From Cheiracanthium punctorium (lineage: Eukaryota; Arthropoda; Arachnida; Araneae; Cheiracanthiidae): a DNA stretch of 64,000 bases. The position numbers were made by a program, and so were the translations under genes. Location: contig JAWZYV010011610.1 of NCBI GenBank assembly GCA_038373885.1, positions 620,001-684,000 on the forward strand. Reading direction: 5' to 3'. This document shows positions 11,780-22,391 of the stretch, in pieces. The notes beneath the pieces are model-generated. The model made no database searches. It was not told where the DNA came from and was given only the letters and a program-made list of their open reading frames with translations. The number at the start of each line of letters is the position of its first letter. Position 1 is the first letter of the stretch.

Positions 11780-11812
11780 AGAGAGAAAATGGGATAATTT
11801 AATCTTATTTAC
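10549..11812 (-). other. PTK7 intron between Ig5 and Ig6 exons
   Basis: This 1264-bp intron contains a 148-bp TA-flanked MITE at 10773-10920 and a 38-bp poly-A run at about 11740-11777. The rest shows no recognisable feature. Confidence 0.75.
10773..10920. mobile_element. 148-bp mariner/Tigger-type MITE
   Basis: The terminal inverted repeats are TACCATATTGGCCCAAATAT at 10773 and its imperfect complement ending at 10920 (ATATTTGGGCCAATACGGTA). TA at each edge suggests a TA target duplication, typical of Tc1/mariner/pogo elements. It has no coding capacity. Confidence 0.75.
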
Positions 11813-12082
11813 CCACGACATCTACACTAATGGTGGTATTTATAATTCCTTGAGAATTTGTTGCAATACAAGTGTATCTGCCAGCATCATCATTGGTGAC
11901 ACCTTTGAAAAATAATGTTCCATTGTCATCTTGAATGTGGGGGGGCCAGTTGAAGAATGGGTGACCTTCTTTTCTCCATCTCACAACTGGATTGGATGCT
12001 CCCCTTGCTTTACAATAAATTTTTGTGTAAGAGCCCAGCTCTAGTCTTTTGCTTACAGGTGGAGGAACAAATTTTAATCGCT
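11813..12082 (-). CDS. Ptk7: PTK7 fifth Ig domain exon
   Basis: This 270-bp exon, phase 1 at both ends, starts RLKFVPPPVSKRLELGS. The Ig core is KIYCKARG (first cysteine), PVVRWRKEGHPFFNW (core tryptophan) and DDAGRYTCIATNSQG (tyrosine corner and second cysteine). It ends TTISVDVV. NGT and NTT are potential N-glycosylation sites. The donor GTAAAT is at 11812. Confidence 0.95.
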
Positions 12083-12348
12083 CTGAAATGACAACAAATA
12101 AGTTATTAATTATGTTTTAATCATGTGGCACAACAGACAATCCATAAATTAAAAAAATAAATCTCCAAAATGGCACTTTAAGTAGAGCAGAATCCAGTTA
12201 AACAGAATTGGAACCTTTTAAAATGAAATTATAACTTGAAAAAAAAAAAATAAATAAAAAAATAAAGGAGAGAGAGCTGAAATTAGAGAAATGGTTGGAG
12301 AAAACATTTTGATTTTGCATAGAGGTGGTATGAAATAAATCTGATTAC

Positions 12349-12636
12349 CTTTCACAAATAAAGTAGCACTGTCAGATCGCACAGGAGAAAAACCATTAGT
12401 AATAACTTCACAAGAATAATCTCCTGAATCAGACATGGCAACTTTGTTAATGACTAGAGTCCCATTGTGAGGATAAACAGTAGAATGGCCAGACAAATCT
12501 TTCAGGATTCTTTCTCCTTTCAACCATCGGACATAAGTAACTGGATAAGGACTGCCATTGAACTCACAAGTAAAAGAAGCGGATTCCCCTTCTTCAGCTA
12601 GTATGTTTGTGGGATCTGATGTTATGGTCGGGGCCG
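12349..12636 (-). CDS. Ptk7: PTK7 fourth Ig domain exon
   Basis: This 288-bp exon, phase 1 at both ends, begins APTITSDPTNILAEEGES. The Ig core is ASFTCEFNGS (first cysteine), TYVRWLKGERIL (core tryptophan) and SDSGDYSCEVITNG (second cysteine). It ends SDSATLFVK. HNGT is a potential glycosylation site. The acceptor AG is at 12637-12638 and the donor GTAATC at 12348. Confidence 0.95.
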
Positions 12637-12989
12637 CTAGAAATGATTTTAAAGAAATAGCCATTAACTTACAGTTTCAATAAACAACATATATTTCCAG
12701 AAAACTCTGCAACTGTAAAACATGCATGCATGTAACAAACAAAATTTGTACATAATACTCAACAAGAATAACAAAAATGTCAATAACCACAATTTTGATA
12801 CAAAATGGAAATTCCAATTTTAAATAAACTTTTTTTTGAGACACAAGAAAAAAAGGATAAAATCAGGAAATTAGAGATGATGATCTTCTTACCCTCTTTT
12901 AATATTAACAAAAAATGGATGGTAACATATGTTTTTCCATCCTAATCCAGAATACTTTAAATGTAAAATTTAAACTGAACTGAGTGATA

Positions 12990-15636
12990 GTTTGGGAATT
13001 AAAATTCTGTCACCTCACTTCACATCAAAACACGACAGGCCCATTTCTCATTACTTCTCCTACTTCAACAGCACTACAGCCTGTCACAGGCCAAGGCCGT
13101 CTCCATAAGCCTCCTCCATCTGGGGCAATAGATTGCCGCCAGTTGACTTCCAGTTCCCTAAGTTCTTTCTCAACAGAATCTAACCACCTTGTGGGGAGGG
13201 TTCTTTTTTTCATTTACCTTCAATTTGGGAAAAAGTCATTAATTTAGTTGGGTTAGAGCCATTATATCTAAAAAGATGTCCTAGCCATCTAATGTGGCTG
13301 GTCTTTATAACTTCGACAATATCTGGTTCACTAAATCTACTACAAATTTCACAGTTACAGGGGTTGGACAGAATAATATGAATACTTGCAAAAAAAAAAA
13401 AAAAAAAAACAGCACTCGAAAGAAACCTCTTGTATACTCCTGCCATCTAGCGATGAAGAGTGTCTCCTAGCAGATGAGAAAGTACACATATTAATCTGCT
13501 ACTAGCAGTGATAGAAGTCGGATGAGAAACATATTTTTGTGTTAAAATTGCATAATGGCTGACCTCTCTGATTTCAAAAGAGGCACGATTGTTGGAGACT
13601 GTCTTGTTGGAGCCTTGGTAATGATACGACAACCCTTCTAGGCATGTGGAGAAGTACAGTGTCAACTGTAATATTTGAAATATTGAAAAAGTTCATCAAA
13701 AAAGCACAATAGTGGTCAAAAGATGAAGCTGAATGATAAAGACAGAAGGGTTCTGAAGCGGATTCTGGCAAAATAACGCAAGACAACAGCATCTGAAGGA
13801 AGCAGTGTCATCAAAAACTATCTGTTGTGAACAGCATATCGCAAATATTCATGGTAGAGAAACTATTTCAAAACCATTGATTACACCATGCAATACCTTG
13901 AAGTGAGGAATATGGTCTTATGAGCATAAAAATTTGACACAAGAGCAATGGGAGAATGTAATATGGTCAGATGAATCATCATTCAGATTATTACATTTGA
14001 AGAATGCCTATTACATTGACTGTCTTCGGCCTGCAGTTAAGCATAGCGGCGGTTCAGTGATGATCTGGGGTGCGATATCATACCGTGTCTTGGCCCACTA
14101 GTTGTTCTGAATGGCCGTGTTACAGGAGAGGATTATGTCAGTATTCTGGCAGACCAATCCGCCAATGGTGCAAACTGTGTTTCCTGATAAATGACCAGCC
14201 TTCCAAGATGAAAATGCCCCCATTCACACTTGTGGAATTTTTTGAGACTGGTTTTATGAGCACGGCGATGAATTAGAGCACCTCATGTGGCCCCCTCAGT
14301 TCCCTGATCTCACTTTCATTGAACCTTTGGGGGGGATATTTTGGAAAACCAGCTGCACAGTCGATTCCGTCCCTCCAAGGACAATTTCTGAATTAGGGAC
14401 TTTTTTGCAATTTGAGTGGGAAGGTATCCCTCTGAATGATGAATGTGACTTGTATTTGACAATTCCACATTGGATACAAGATGTAATTCATACAAAAGGA
14501 AGGCCATTGGCCTATTTATTAAAAATAATTCTCTTTTCACAGGTGTTCACATTATTTTGTCCAACCTCTGTATATCATATTCTATAGACATCATTTTGTT
14601 TAACAGCTCCAAAGATCTATTGGAGTATTTTTCTTTCAAATATCAGTAGCTTATCTTTTTCAGATTTATTTAACCAGCTTGCTTGGCCAGCAGAGGTCTA
14701 AGCCTCTTCAGAGCAACTAGTCTAATTAAGATTTTATATAAGTTAATTTTTGTATAAACATAAATAAATTTGGTCTTGAACTGTGGATTCTCAACCCATA
14801 AAACATTTGTTTGCCATAAGTAACCTATTATTTACTTCAAGTTTTATAACATTAGTATTACTGATGAAAGTTCCAAGGTACTTAAAACTGTTACTCACAC
14901 TCAAAAGTAAAATCATTAATTTTCAAAAGAGATAAGTCATAAATTCTCTGCATTACGATCAAAAATTTAGTTTTATCTTGGTTGATAGTGAGACCCATTC
15001 CTCTCGGGAGGCTCCTCCAGGGAGACAAAAGCATCAATTACTGCTCGCTTTGTTCTGCCTACAACATCAATATCATCAGCAAAGGCCAGTAATTGTATGG
15101 TTCTATTAAAAATAGTACCTCTGGTATTTATATTAGATTCTCTTAGCAGCTTTTTCAAGTACTATATTGAATAAAATACATGCAAGGGAAGCTTCCTGTC
15201 TCAGACCTCGTTCAGTATAGAAGGCCGCTGAAAGGTCTGTGTTAATTTTTACTCTACATTTAACATTTTTCAAAGTCATCATAGTGAATTTATCAATTTT
15301 ATTGGAATGTCAAATTATCTCTATTTATAATGTCATATACTGCTTTGAAATCGATAAAAAGATGGTATGTATCTATATTATATTCTTCAGTTTTCTCAAT
15401 AATTTGTCTTATTGAGTGTTTCTGGTCTATGGTAGATTTTCCAGAATATCTGGTATATGGTAGATTACTGAAAACCACACTGGTAATTTCTAATGATTTT
15501 AATAGTATATTTTTGTAATTGTCAAGATAAGATAATTGAAAAGATTTCAAAAGCAGTATTTAGAACTGTGATTCTTCTATAATTGATACACTCAGGTTTG
15601 TCACCTTTTTTGAAAATTGGACAAATCAGTCCTCAA
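12990..15636 (-). pseudogene. LINE reverse transcriptase relic, split by a Tc1-like insertion
   Basis: Read from 15636 downward, fragments of a non-LTR reverse transcriptase appear in order. They are GLICPIFKKGD and NYRRITVLNTAF, then STIDQKHSIRQIIEKTEEYN with LFIDFKAVYD (the A motif), then LAFADDIDVVGRTKRAV (the FADD catalytic motif). After a 1.2-kb interruption the C-terminal pieces follow: HIRWLGHLFRYNGSNPTK and PTRWLDSVEKELRELEVNWR. Stops and frame changes occur throughout, so it is dead. A short second copy of its 3' end lies at 15930-15995. It occupies the intron between Ig3 and Ig4 exons. Confidence 0.8.
13358..14570 (+). pseudogene. Tc1-like transposon relic inserted in the LINE
   Basis: The inverted ends CAGGGGTTGGACAGAATAAT (13358) and ATTATTTTGTCCAACCTCTG (ending 14570) are flanked by TA on both sides (13356-13357 and 14571-14572). 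The plus strand starts MADLSDFKRGTIVG at 13555, the usual Tc1 transposase N-terminus. It later shows GGSVMIWGAIS, QDENAPIHT and MWPPQFPDLTFIEPLG, i.e. the DDE catalytic region. Frameshifts and stops between these blocks make it inactive. At 1213 bp it is slightly shorter than a full Tc1 element. Confidence 0.85.
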
Positions 15637-15765
15637 AATAAATAAAAACTGTGAAAAAACACACATAAAATGATACCTATGTGTGTTTTTTCAAAAAGTT
15701 TTTATTTATTTTAACATTTAACACCAGTATTTTGAGTGTTTATCCGTAAACCAGTCCCTCTTCTC
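15623..15765. mobile_element. Short foldback copy of the hammerhead-associated repeat family
   Basis: Imperfect inverted arms around TGAAAAAACACACATA and its complement (about 15636-15670 and 15677-15715) are followed by TTTAACACCAGTATTTTGAG. That tail is also found at 16884-16903. The flanks AAATCAGTCCTC and AAACCAGTCCCTC look like a decayed target duplication. This copy lacks the ribozyme core. Confidence 0.55.
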
Positions 15766-15929
15766 ATTCAATGGGCATCTGCTCCGGAGTCCAAATCAAG
15801 CTTATAATACAATGCAGCTGTTTAATTAAAGCTGGTTCATTGATATCAAATAGTTCTTTTTTAATAGATAGTTCAACATGATATAAAGATGGACATTACT
15901 CTCTTCATCCTGCTCTGCAGGATTTGCGG

Positions 15930-15995
15930 TTGGCACATTACAAAATTCTATCACTTCACTTTACATTAAAACGCAACAGGCCCATTTCTCATTAC
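15930..15995 (-). repeat. Second copy of the LINE 3' end
   Basis: This stretch matches about 12995-13060 (shared words CAGGCCCATTTCTCATTACT and AAATTCTRTCAC with CTTCACTT). It is a strongly 5'-truncated LINE copy, which fits retroposition. Confidence 0.6.
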
Positions 15996-16146
15996 TACAT
16001 AGAGATTTTGTAAAATGAGACAAAACTTTGGAGGATAGCTTTATTTTACATCTTGAACCAGTCTTATTTCACATAAATTATAAATTACATTATCAGACAT
16101 AGTTTAAAAACATTTTACTAAAAAAGAGCTTGATAAGAATTATTAC

Positions 16147-16443
16147 CTGCAACATAAAAATATAAAGACGTTCTTTCTTGGCCAGCTATGTTTTCGGCTA
16201 CACATGTATAATTTCCAGTATCTATTTTTTTGGCACTATCCACAATCAATTGGGTATCATCCACCCGTATACGTCCAGTGTCGCTGATCACTCGACCTGA
16301 AGGGTCCTCCCACCAGATACGTACTTTGGGACGACCTCCAGGCTTCACACATGTCACTTCAAACTGACTTCCAAGTGGAACAACTTTCAACTCATCGTGG
16401 CCGATTGGTGGCTCAAATGGGCTTTCACTGAATTCATCAATAT
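16147..16443 (-). CDS. Ptk7: PTK7 third Ig domain exon
   Basis: This 297-bp exon, phase 1 at both ends, begins IDEFSESPFEPPIGHDELK. The Ig core is FEVTCVKPGGRPKVRIWW (first cysteine and core tryptophan) and KIDTGNYTCVAENIAGQ (tyrosine corner and second cysteine). It ends TSLYFYVA. NYT is a potential glycosylation site overlapping the second cysteine. The acceptor AG is at 16444-16445 and the donor GTAATA at 16146. Confidence 0.95.
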
Positions 16444-16650
16444 CTGTAAATAAGATCGATTCAAAATTATGGCAACAAAGTATAAATTCATTCTTGTTTA
16501 CATTATTCATCACCAAGTTAACAATAAGTGTTCTTTATCTATACAATAATGGTGTGAGAAAATCTAAAATTTTCATATCGAATGGAAAACGGCTATGGCA
16601 TCAACGTAAATAAAAAACTTTGTAAAAAACACACATAAGATGTTATAGGT

Positions 16651-16708
16651 AAGAGGATACGCACGTTTCAACCAAAAATTGTTTTGGCCTTCGTCAGTCC
16701 AAGTCCTT
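16651..16708 (-). ncRNA. Hammerhead-ribozyme-like motif (left arm copy)
   Basis: This is the exact reverse complement of the motif at 16773-16830: core CTGACGA at 16691-16697 and GAAA at 16666-16669 on the minus strand. The minus strand is the PTK7 sense strand, so this copy would be present in the pre-mRNA, where it could also pair with the other arm. Confidence 0.5.
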
Positions 16709-16772
16709 CGTTGCAAGCAACACAGGGATTTCCATTTTTGTTCCATTTGAGTTCCCTGTGTTGCTTGCAACG

Positions 16773-16830
16773 AAGGACTTGGACTGACGAAGGCCAAAAC
16801 AATTTTTGGTTGAAACGTGCGTATCCTCTT
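16773..16830 (+). ncRNA. Hammerhead-ribozyme-like motif (right arm copy)
   Basis: The core CTGACGA (16784-16790) and GAAA (16812-16815) flank stem II: GGCCAAAA (16792-16799) pairs with TTTTGGTT (16804-16811), with two G-U pairs and loop CAAT. Stem III is AC (16815-16816) with GT (16821-16822) around loop GTGC. The cleavage triplet is GTA (16821-16823). Stem I starts GGA (16781-16783) with TCC (16824-16826), then AAGG with TCTT. One unpaired A (16791) sits after the core. The order matches a type I hammerhead with a very short stem III, as reported for Penelope-like elements. Activity is not shown. Confidence 0.55.
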
Positions 16831-17205
16831 ACCTATAACATCTTATGTGTGTTTTTTACAAAGTTTTTTATTTACGTTATTGTTTAACACCAGTATTTTG
16901 AGTGTTTTTTCCGGCTATGGCATCTGCCTGATTTCTGTTAAAATTGTCCGAAAATTCAGACTCGAGTTTATGTTTTATTTACTCAGATGACATCTAAGAA
17001 ATGTTATGAAAAGATGCAATGGCAGTTCATGGGTTATTTAAATGGAAGTTCACAAAATAAATTTCAAAAATTAAATACGCAGACACGACACACCTTACAA
17101 ATAAAAATATATTTGTGTTTCCAGCAGTTAAAGGAAAACAATGCATTGAATGTCTACGTGAATACTGCAAAAATAAAACAATATTTAAATCACAGCTAAA
17201 CTTAC

Positions 17206-17345
17206 ATGCTAGTTTTAGTCTGGCAGCATATGTTTGCTGTGGAGCTTCTTTACTGATATCGCTGATTCCAACACATTTGTAAATTCCTTCATCACTATTA
17301 AAAACACTGTTTATGAGCAAGGAGCCATTTTCAAACACTGTGAAT
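17206..17345 (-). CDS. Ptk7: PTK7 second Ig domain, C-terminal half
   Basis: This 140-bp exon enters in phase 2 and leaves in phase 1. It completes an arginine split with the exon at 18646-18793 and reads FTVFENGSLLINSVFNSD, then EGIYKCVGISDISKE with the second Ig cysteine, ending TYAARLKLA. The acceptor AG is at 17346-17347 and the donor GTAAGT at 17205. Splitting an Ig domain by an internal intron is unlike the other five domains here, each of which sits in a single exon. Confidence 0.93.
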
Positions 17346-17796
17346 CTGAAATAAAAGTACTATGCATTAAAAATAAAGCAAAATTTTATGTAATAAACAA
17401 TACTGTAAGGGGAAGGTGGGTAAGAATACACAGAGATTTCTTTTCCTGTTAGCCACAGTGGAAGCAGAAGTGAATGTGACCATATCAACATGTGTATTTT
17501 CAGCTCTCAAGGAAGATTGCCAATGTTATTTCCATTTTTGTTCTTTTTTACTTATCACATAAGATATGACTTTATTATGTTAGCATGTAATTTTTTTGTG
17601 AAGAAATCTTAATTCTTTCTAAGCTAAGGACTAATGCTTGCTTTCTAAATAAACATCATTATGAGATTTTGTTCCCTTTTGAACAATGTGGATGCTTTAG
17701 AATTTAACATAAGTGAATGCTATGATATCTATGGACTACTTAAAGAACCAATAAATCAGTAGCTAAGAGTAAACACAGACAGATATGTGTACTAGC

Positions 17797-17971
17797 CAGC
17801 GGCCTAGCCAAGGGGGGGATAGAGAGTCACAACCCCCCCCCCCCCCCATGAGGAATTTTTTGCCATACAAAATGTATATTCTTTACTCCCTCATCACACA
17901 CATATACATATATGTGAGTTGCAGTAGTCGTAATCCCCCCCCCCCATGAAAAATTTCTGGCTATGCCACTG
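17797..17971. mobile_element. 175-bp hAT-type MITE with perfect 8-bp target duplication
   Basis: The ends CAGCGGCCTAGCCAAGG and CTGGCTATGCCACTG are inverted copies. The flanks carry an exact GTACTAGC duplication (17789-17796 and 17972-17979), diagnostic of hAT-class insertion. The inside is two poly-C stretches around ATATACATATATGTGAG. It is in a PTK7 intron. Confidence 0.88.
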
Positions 17972-18645
17972 GTACTAGCTAAGGTAAAATTAGAGAAAAC
18001 AAAATAAAAGACAATGCAAAATGAAGTGTATTATTTCTTTAAAAAAGAAAATAATAATAATAATAACCCATTGGAGATGTGAGGAGGGCCCTTATAAATT
18101 CAGAGAATCACATACACAGCAATCCAGCATTCTGTGATCTAACTTAAACCACTGGACTTTAAGTAAAACAATGCTCCAAATTTTTTTAATTTCTAGATTT
18201 CAGATTCTACACAAATTAATATATTCAATGGTGAAATCCTATGCATAAAAGTAAGTAAGCAGTAATTATGAGAGATAGTATAGCACATGTCAGCATAAGT
18301 ACCATGAAATATGGGTTAGTATTCAAATAAATAAAATAACAATAACTAAGAATTATACTTTTTTTAATGCAATGATCTGAAATTTCAAACTAGAAAAATG
18401 ATGCAAAAGCTCAAATTTCTAAACTTGAAAACTCTTGCATGATTTTAAAATTCCAAACTGGAGAAAATACCTAATCTTTAAAGCCTAGAAAAATAAATAA
18501 AATAACATAACAATAATGCCCAAACTTTATGGACTAGGTTGTAGAGCAAAAAATTCTTGACTTCGTATCAAAATTCAGGACTTTTTCTTGACATTTATTT
18601 TTTATGACCAACAGACACCCTGCATTTGAAATCAGAAATTTTTAC

Positions 18646-18793
18646 CTTGAACTGTTTGTCAGGGGTACATCATTGGTTTGTGTGTACCATTCAACAGCAG
18701 CTGCATTTTCGAATACACAGTCGAACATAGCAGTTCCATTCTTGGTGGCAATGATGTCTTTGGGGAGCACTTTGATGTGAGCAGCTGTTTCAC
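18646..18793 (-). CDS. Ptk7: PTK7 second Ig domain, N-terminal half
   Basis: This 148-bp exon enters in phase 1 and leaves in phase 2. It encodes ETAAHIKVLPKDIIATKNGT, then AMFDCVFENAAAVEWYTQTN (first Ig cysteine and core tryptophan) and DVPLTNSS. The second cysteine is in the next exon at 17206-17345. NGT and NSS are potential glycosylation sites (the latter is NSSR once joined). The acceptor AG is at 18794-18795 and the donor GTAAAA at 18645. Confidence 0.93.
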
Positions 18794-19132
18794 CTAAGAA
18801 TGAGAAGAAATACAGTTAATATATACTTAAAAAAACATCATATGTTTCACTACATTTGGTAGCACTACACAAACTGGGGGAATGGCATAGAATGGCCTTA
18901 ATTAAACATGAGCAATTTCACTTCCTCATTTCAAATCCTGTTACTTTAGCAAAGGTTTTTTCTTCTTGATTGGTAGGCAGAACTTTTGCAACTAAGTAAT
19001 ACTTTCAAGACTTCAATATGAAGAGGGAGAAGAATGAGAGAGTTGAAATCTTTTTTCCTCCCGTAAAATTAAAAATAAACAATAAAATTGATTGCAAGCA
19101 TCACGTTATTTGCTTACAACACTTTTCTTAAT

Positions 19133-19355
19133 CAGGGCCGGCCCGAGGGGCATGCAGGGTCTCAAAAGAGCGGGCCTCTATTCTATCATAACTAATGTAA
19201 ATTACTGCTAGTACATATTAGTTTTATTTCTCGGCTTTTTTCGGGATATATCGCAACCATCTACCAAGGTCGGTCTAATATGTTAGCAAAAAAATGGCCC
19301 AGGAGCGGGGTCTTAGGCGATCGCCTACATTTGCACCCCCCTTGGGCCGGCCCTG
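19133..19355. mobile_element. hAT-type MITE with CAGGGCCGGCCC ends
   Basis: CAGGGCCGGCCC at 19133-19144 and GGGCCGGCCCTG at 19344-19355 are perfect inverted termini, enclosing 223 bp without coding potential. No matching 8-bp duplication is left, partly because another MITE inserted right at its edge. Confidence 0.8.
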
Positions 19356-19357
19356 AC

Positions 19358-19513
19358 CAAGGGTGGATCCAGAAACTTTTTTCGGTGGGGGCGCAAATTG
19401 TGAATACTTATTTTATCTAGTGTAAAGTGCACTTAATATTGGTGAAAACCCTATTTATCTAGAGTAAATGTATTTTTCTCGGAGGGGGCAAGCGCCCCCT
19501 GGATCCGCCTTTG
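19358..19513. mobile_element. 156-bp hAT-type MITE nested at the edge of the previous MITE
   Basis: The termini CAAGGGTGGATCCAG and CTGGATCCGCCTTTG are inverted. The exact duplication GCCCTGAC lies at 19350-19357 and 19514-19521. The first duplication copy is made of the terminal bases of the neighbouring element, so this one inserted later. Confidence 0.85.
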
Positions 19514-20027
19514 GCCCTGACTCAATTAAAAACTCCACAAACATGCAAAATTAAACAAATGTAAGCATTATCATCTATTACATAGTAAATAGAATAAATC
19601 ATTAAACATTGTAAAATTTTTATGAAACTGTAATAAACACAGCAAAATGTGCAACATATTTGAAACACTTAATGCAGCATATCACTATTAATAAATATTA
19701 GAATTTTTGATTAAATTCAGGAATTCTCGACACTTTCTGTGCTGAGGCCAACTATGCTGAGTTGTTCAATTTTTGCAAATATTTAACAAAATAAAAAAAG
19801 TACCAAATTAATATGCGAAGGCATAACATTTTTCAATCATGCTCTGGAAAAAGTACAAGTATATGCGAAGTTTTTAAGATTCTTCAAGTATGAAACACAT
19901 TTTTTCCCCCCCAAGTTCCCAGAGTTCTTTCACCGGGACCGCACAGACATCGAATTTTCAGAGAAGGGATCTTCAGACCACACTGGGTGATATCATATTT
20001 CTGTAAACAACGTAACTGCGATGCAAG

Positions 20028-20086
20028 GATAATCTTTTCGCCAGACACAGACGGTTTCGCAGAGATAATCTTTTCGCCAGACACAG
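20028..20086. repeat. 23-bp direct duplication
   Basis: GATAATCTTTTCGCCAGACA followed by CAG occurs at 20028-20050 and again at 20064-20086, 36 bp apart and without mismatch. No function is suggested by the sequence. Confidence 0.85.
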
Positions 20087-22391
20087 TCAAAAAACTCATA
20101 ATTTTCAGGTTTACAAGGAAAAGGGAACCCCCATGTGAATTTTTATCTCTATTGGCTACAATTGAAAATATGCAGTGGATACTGTGACTTTCTGCCAAAA
20201 ACATAAGAATTAGCCAAATTGGCGTAAGTCAAGCTACAGAACTTCGGTAACGGTTTTTGAGTTGCATTTGAAATTTCAAAAAAAGCAAGCCAGGCCTCTC
20301 GGAAGATTGAAGGGTTTGAGACCTCTGTCTCACTCTCCTGAAATCGACCGATGCCTTCGGCTGGATGTTTTCGTCGCTGTTTGAAGAAATTAATGCCTGC
20401 CACTCGGAAATCCCTCCTGATGAACATTTTGAAAATTCTTTCATCTAAGTTATAAGATTTTCGTTGATCGTCATCATTTCGTCTGAGATCAACTGTTCCG
20501 CAGATACATCTATTCCCTCGTTTAGGAAATATCGCCTATTCCTGCTGATGAAGATTTTGAAAATTCTTTCGTCTAAGAATTTCGTTGATTACAAAAATCA
20601 TTTCTTATACGATCCAACGGTTCCAGTTGATGAAGAATTTTGTGGTGCACCAACTGTATACGAAATCAAAATTAGAGAAATGAACTATCAGAAGAACGCT
20701 GGAAGAACGCTATGCCATCGCAATATCGTGAACTATGAACTATGAGAGGAACGCTAACATATCGCAATATCGTGGACTTGGCAATAGTATATAAAATCTC
20801 ACAGACTTTGTGAGACACCGTAATATTGTGGAATGAGTGACAATGTATAGCGAAATTAGTGAAACTTTAGAATTATGAACTTCGAAAATTTGTAAAAGTG
20901 ATGCGGGAAAAATTGTGAACTCGAGAGGTATTACTACATCTGCCCCAACATGGTATGATAAATTTATTTTTACCCTATTATGTATATAAAAAGTATTTTA
21001 GTGTTTTTGAAATGATTTTTTTAGTGGATTGTGTTGGTATAAGTAATGTTTAAATGATTATAGTACGAAAGGGATTTAATCGTTTGAAGAATTTTCTAGA
21101 TAAATACTTTCATAAGTAAAAATACTTTTTCAAATAAATTTGTTAATATTCAAAATTGAAGGGTACCCGATATTTTAGTATAATTCTCTGAAATAATTGA
21201 TCATGAAGTATTAATTATTATTGAATGACATATTTAGGATGTGTTGATAAACTGTATATGCAATGAATATAATATACAAATAAATAAAGACATGTCTGAA
21301 AAAATAGAGTTATTATTTGAGTAAACTAAATTTCAGGATTTAGCAGTATCCTTATGTGGATGCATTTCAGGTAAGATTTAATATTTCTCTCATATGCACA
21401 ACGCAAAATTTGTACTAACCATTATAATGATCATTGGCTCCCCTTATAAATAAATCTTAACAATATCCTCCCCCACTAAATTATAACAAATAATAAAAAA
21501 ATATAACACAAATCAAACATATATATTCAAAAGCCCTCCTCAATTAAACAAGTATCAAAAGATTGTTACGAATTTTTGTTGTGATCTGCTATTCTGGGGT
21601 TCAATCTAGTATAAGCATCAAATAATTAAACTTTGCTTTTGTTGCATGTAAATCAATTCACTAGCATGTAAGTTATTGATCTTTAAATTTCCCATTGAGT
21701 AACTTCAGGACGGACAGTTTCTCGCCAAATATTAGCAATATCGCTTGGCTGGATCATTTTGGGTACTATTAATGATGCCAAATTTGGAAACATTTACATA
21801 TTTTAAATACGCTCTTCAAGTACAATGCATTAAAAGTGTATCATAATCCATGTGTCGGCCTTATTTGTATTTTTCGATTAAGTTGGAAAGTGTGTCATAA
21901 TGTATGAGTGTGACATATTTGTCATCCTTGTTACATAAAATAGACCTGTGGAGTTGAAACCTGTATTAAAATTGCCTACTTATACTGTTTTATAATCTTA
22001 GGCATATTCTAACGATGCTTCACCTTTATTTACACTAATACAATAGATACCTTTATAAATACTAGCAATTTCTCGCCGAATACAGAAGATATTACCAGGC
22101 TGGGTTCAGTTTGGGGGACCTATTTTTTGGTTGTCTGTCAAACTTGGCGATAAATCGCGAAAAATCACCAACCTCGGCGAGTTTTGGCATTTTATTACCT
22201 GCCGTTATCTGGCAGACTTTGAAAAGTGATACACCGTTTCTTCGAGTAGACAAAAATCCTTGTCTGAAATTACCAGCAGTCAAGCGGCAAAAAGTATAAA
22301 ACTTAAAATATACTTAAAAAATATTTTTTTAAAATTTAAAACAAAAAAGTATACTTAAAAAAAAAAAATCAAACTCGTCCTCAGAACTCAC

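Larger units (their letters stand above)
16603..16911. mobile_element. Young foldback retroelement with 126-bp identical arms and 13-bp target duplication
   Basis: The arms at 16603-16728 and 16753-16878 are perfect reverse complements around a 24-bp loop. A 33-bp tail containing TTTAACACCAGTATTTTGAG follows. The whole is flanked by an exact 13-bp direct repeat, CGGCTATGGCATC (16590-16602 and 16912-16924). That length points to target-primed reverse transcription rather than a cut-and-paste element. Each arm holds a hammerhead-like motif. Such ribozymes and inverted partial copies are known for Penelope-like elements, so that is my best guess; no reverse transcriptase is present. It lies in the PTK7 intron between the second half of Ig2 and Ig3. 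Confidence 0.8.
18794..22391 (-). other. PTK7 intron between Ig1 and Ig2 exons
   Basis: This 3.6-kb intron contains two nested hAT-type MITEs (19133-19513). A more GC-balanced stretch at about 19860-20760 has a duplicated 23-bp word and a loosely repeated GATGAA..TTTTGAAAATTCTTTC segment. A diverged piece of the roughly 160-bp repeat seen at 56 kb lies at about 21820-22050. No exon was recognised. Confidence 0.7.

Noticed and set aside
15299..15550. An independent host gene with a reverse-transcriptase-like frame
   Set aside because: The motifs and the surrounding broken frames belong to the LINE relic.
16573..16887. Near-identical peptides on the two strands
   Set aside because: They are produced by the perfect inverted repeat of the foldback element, not by paralogous genes.
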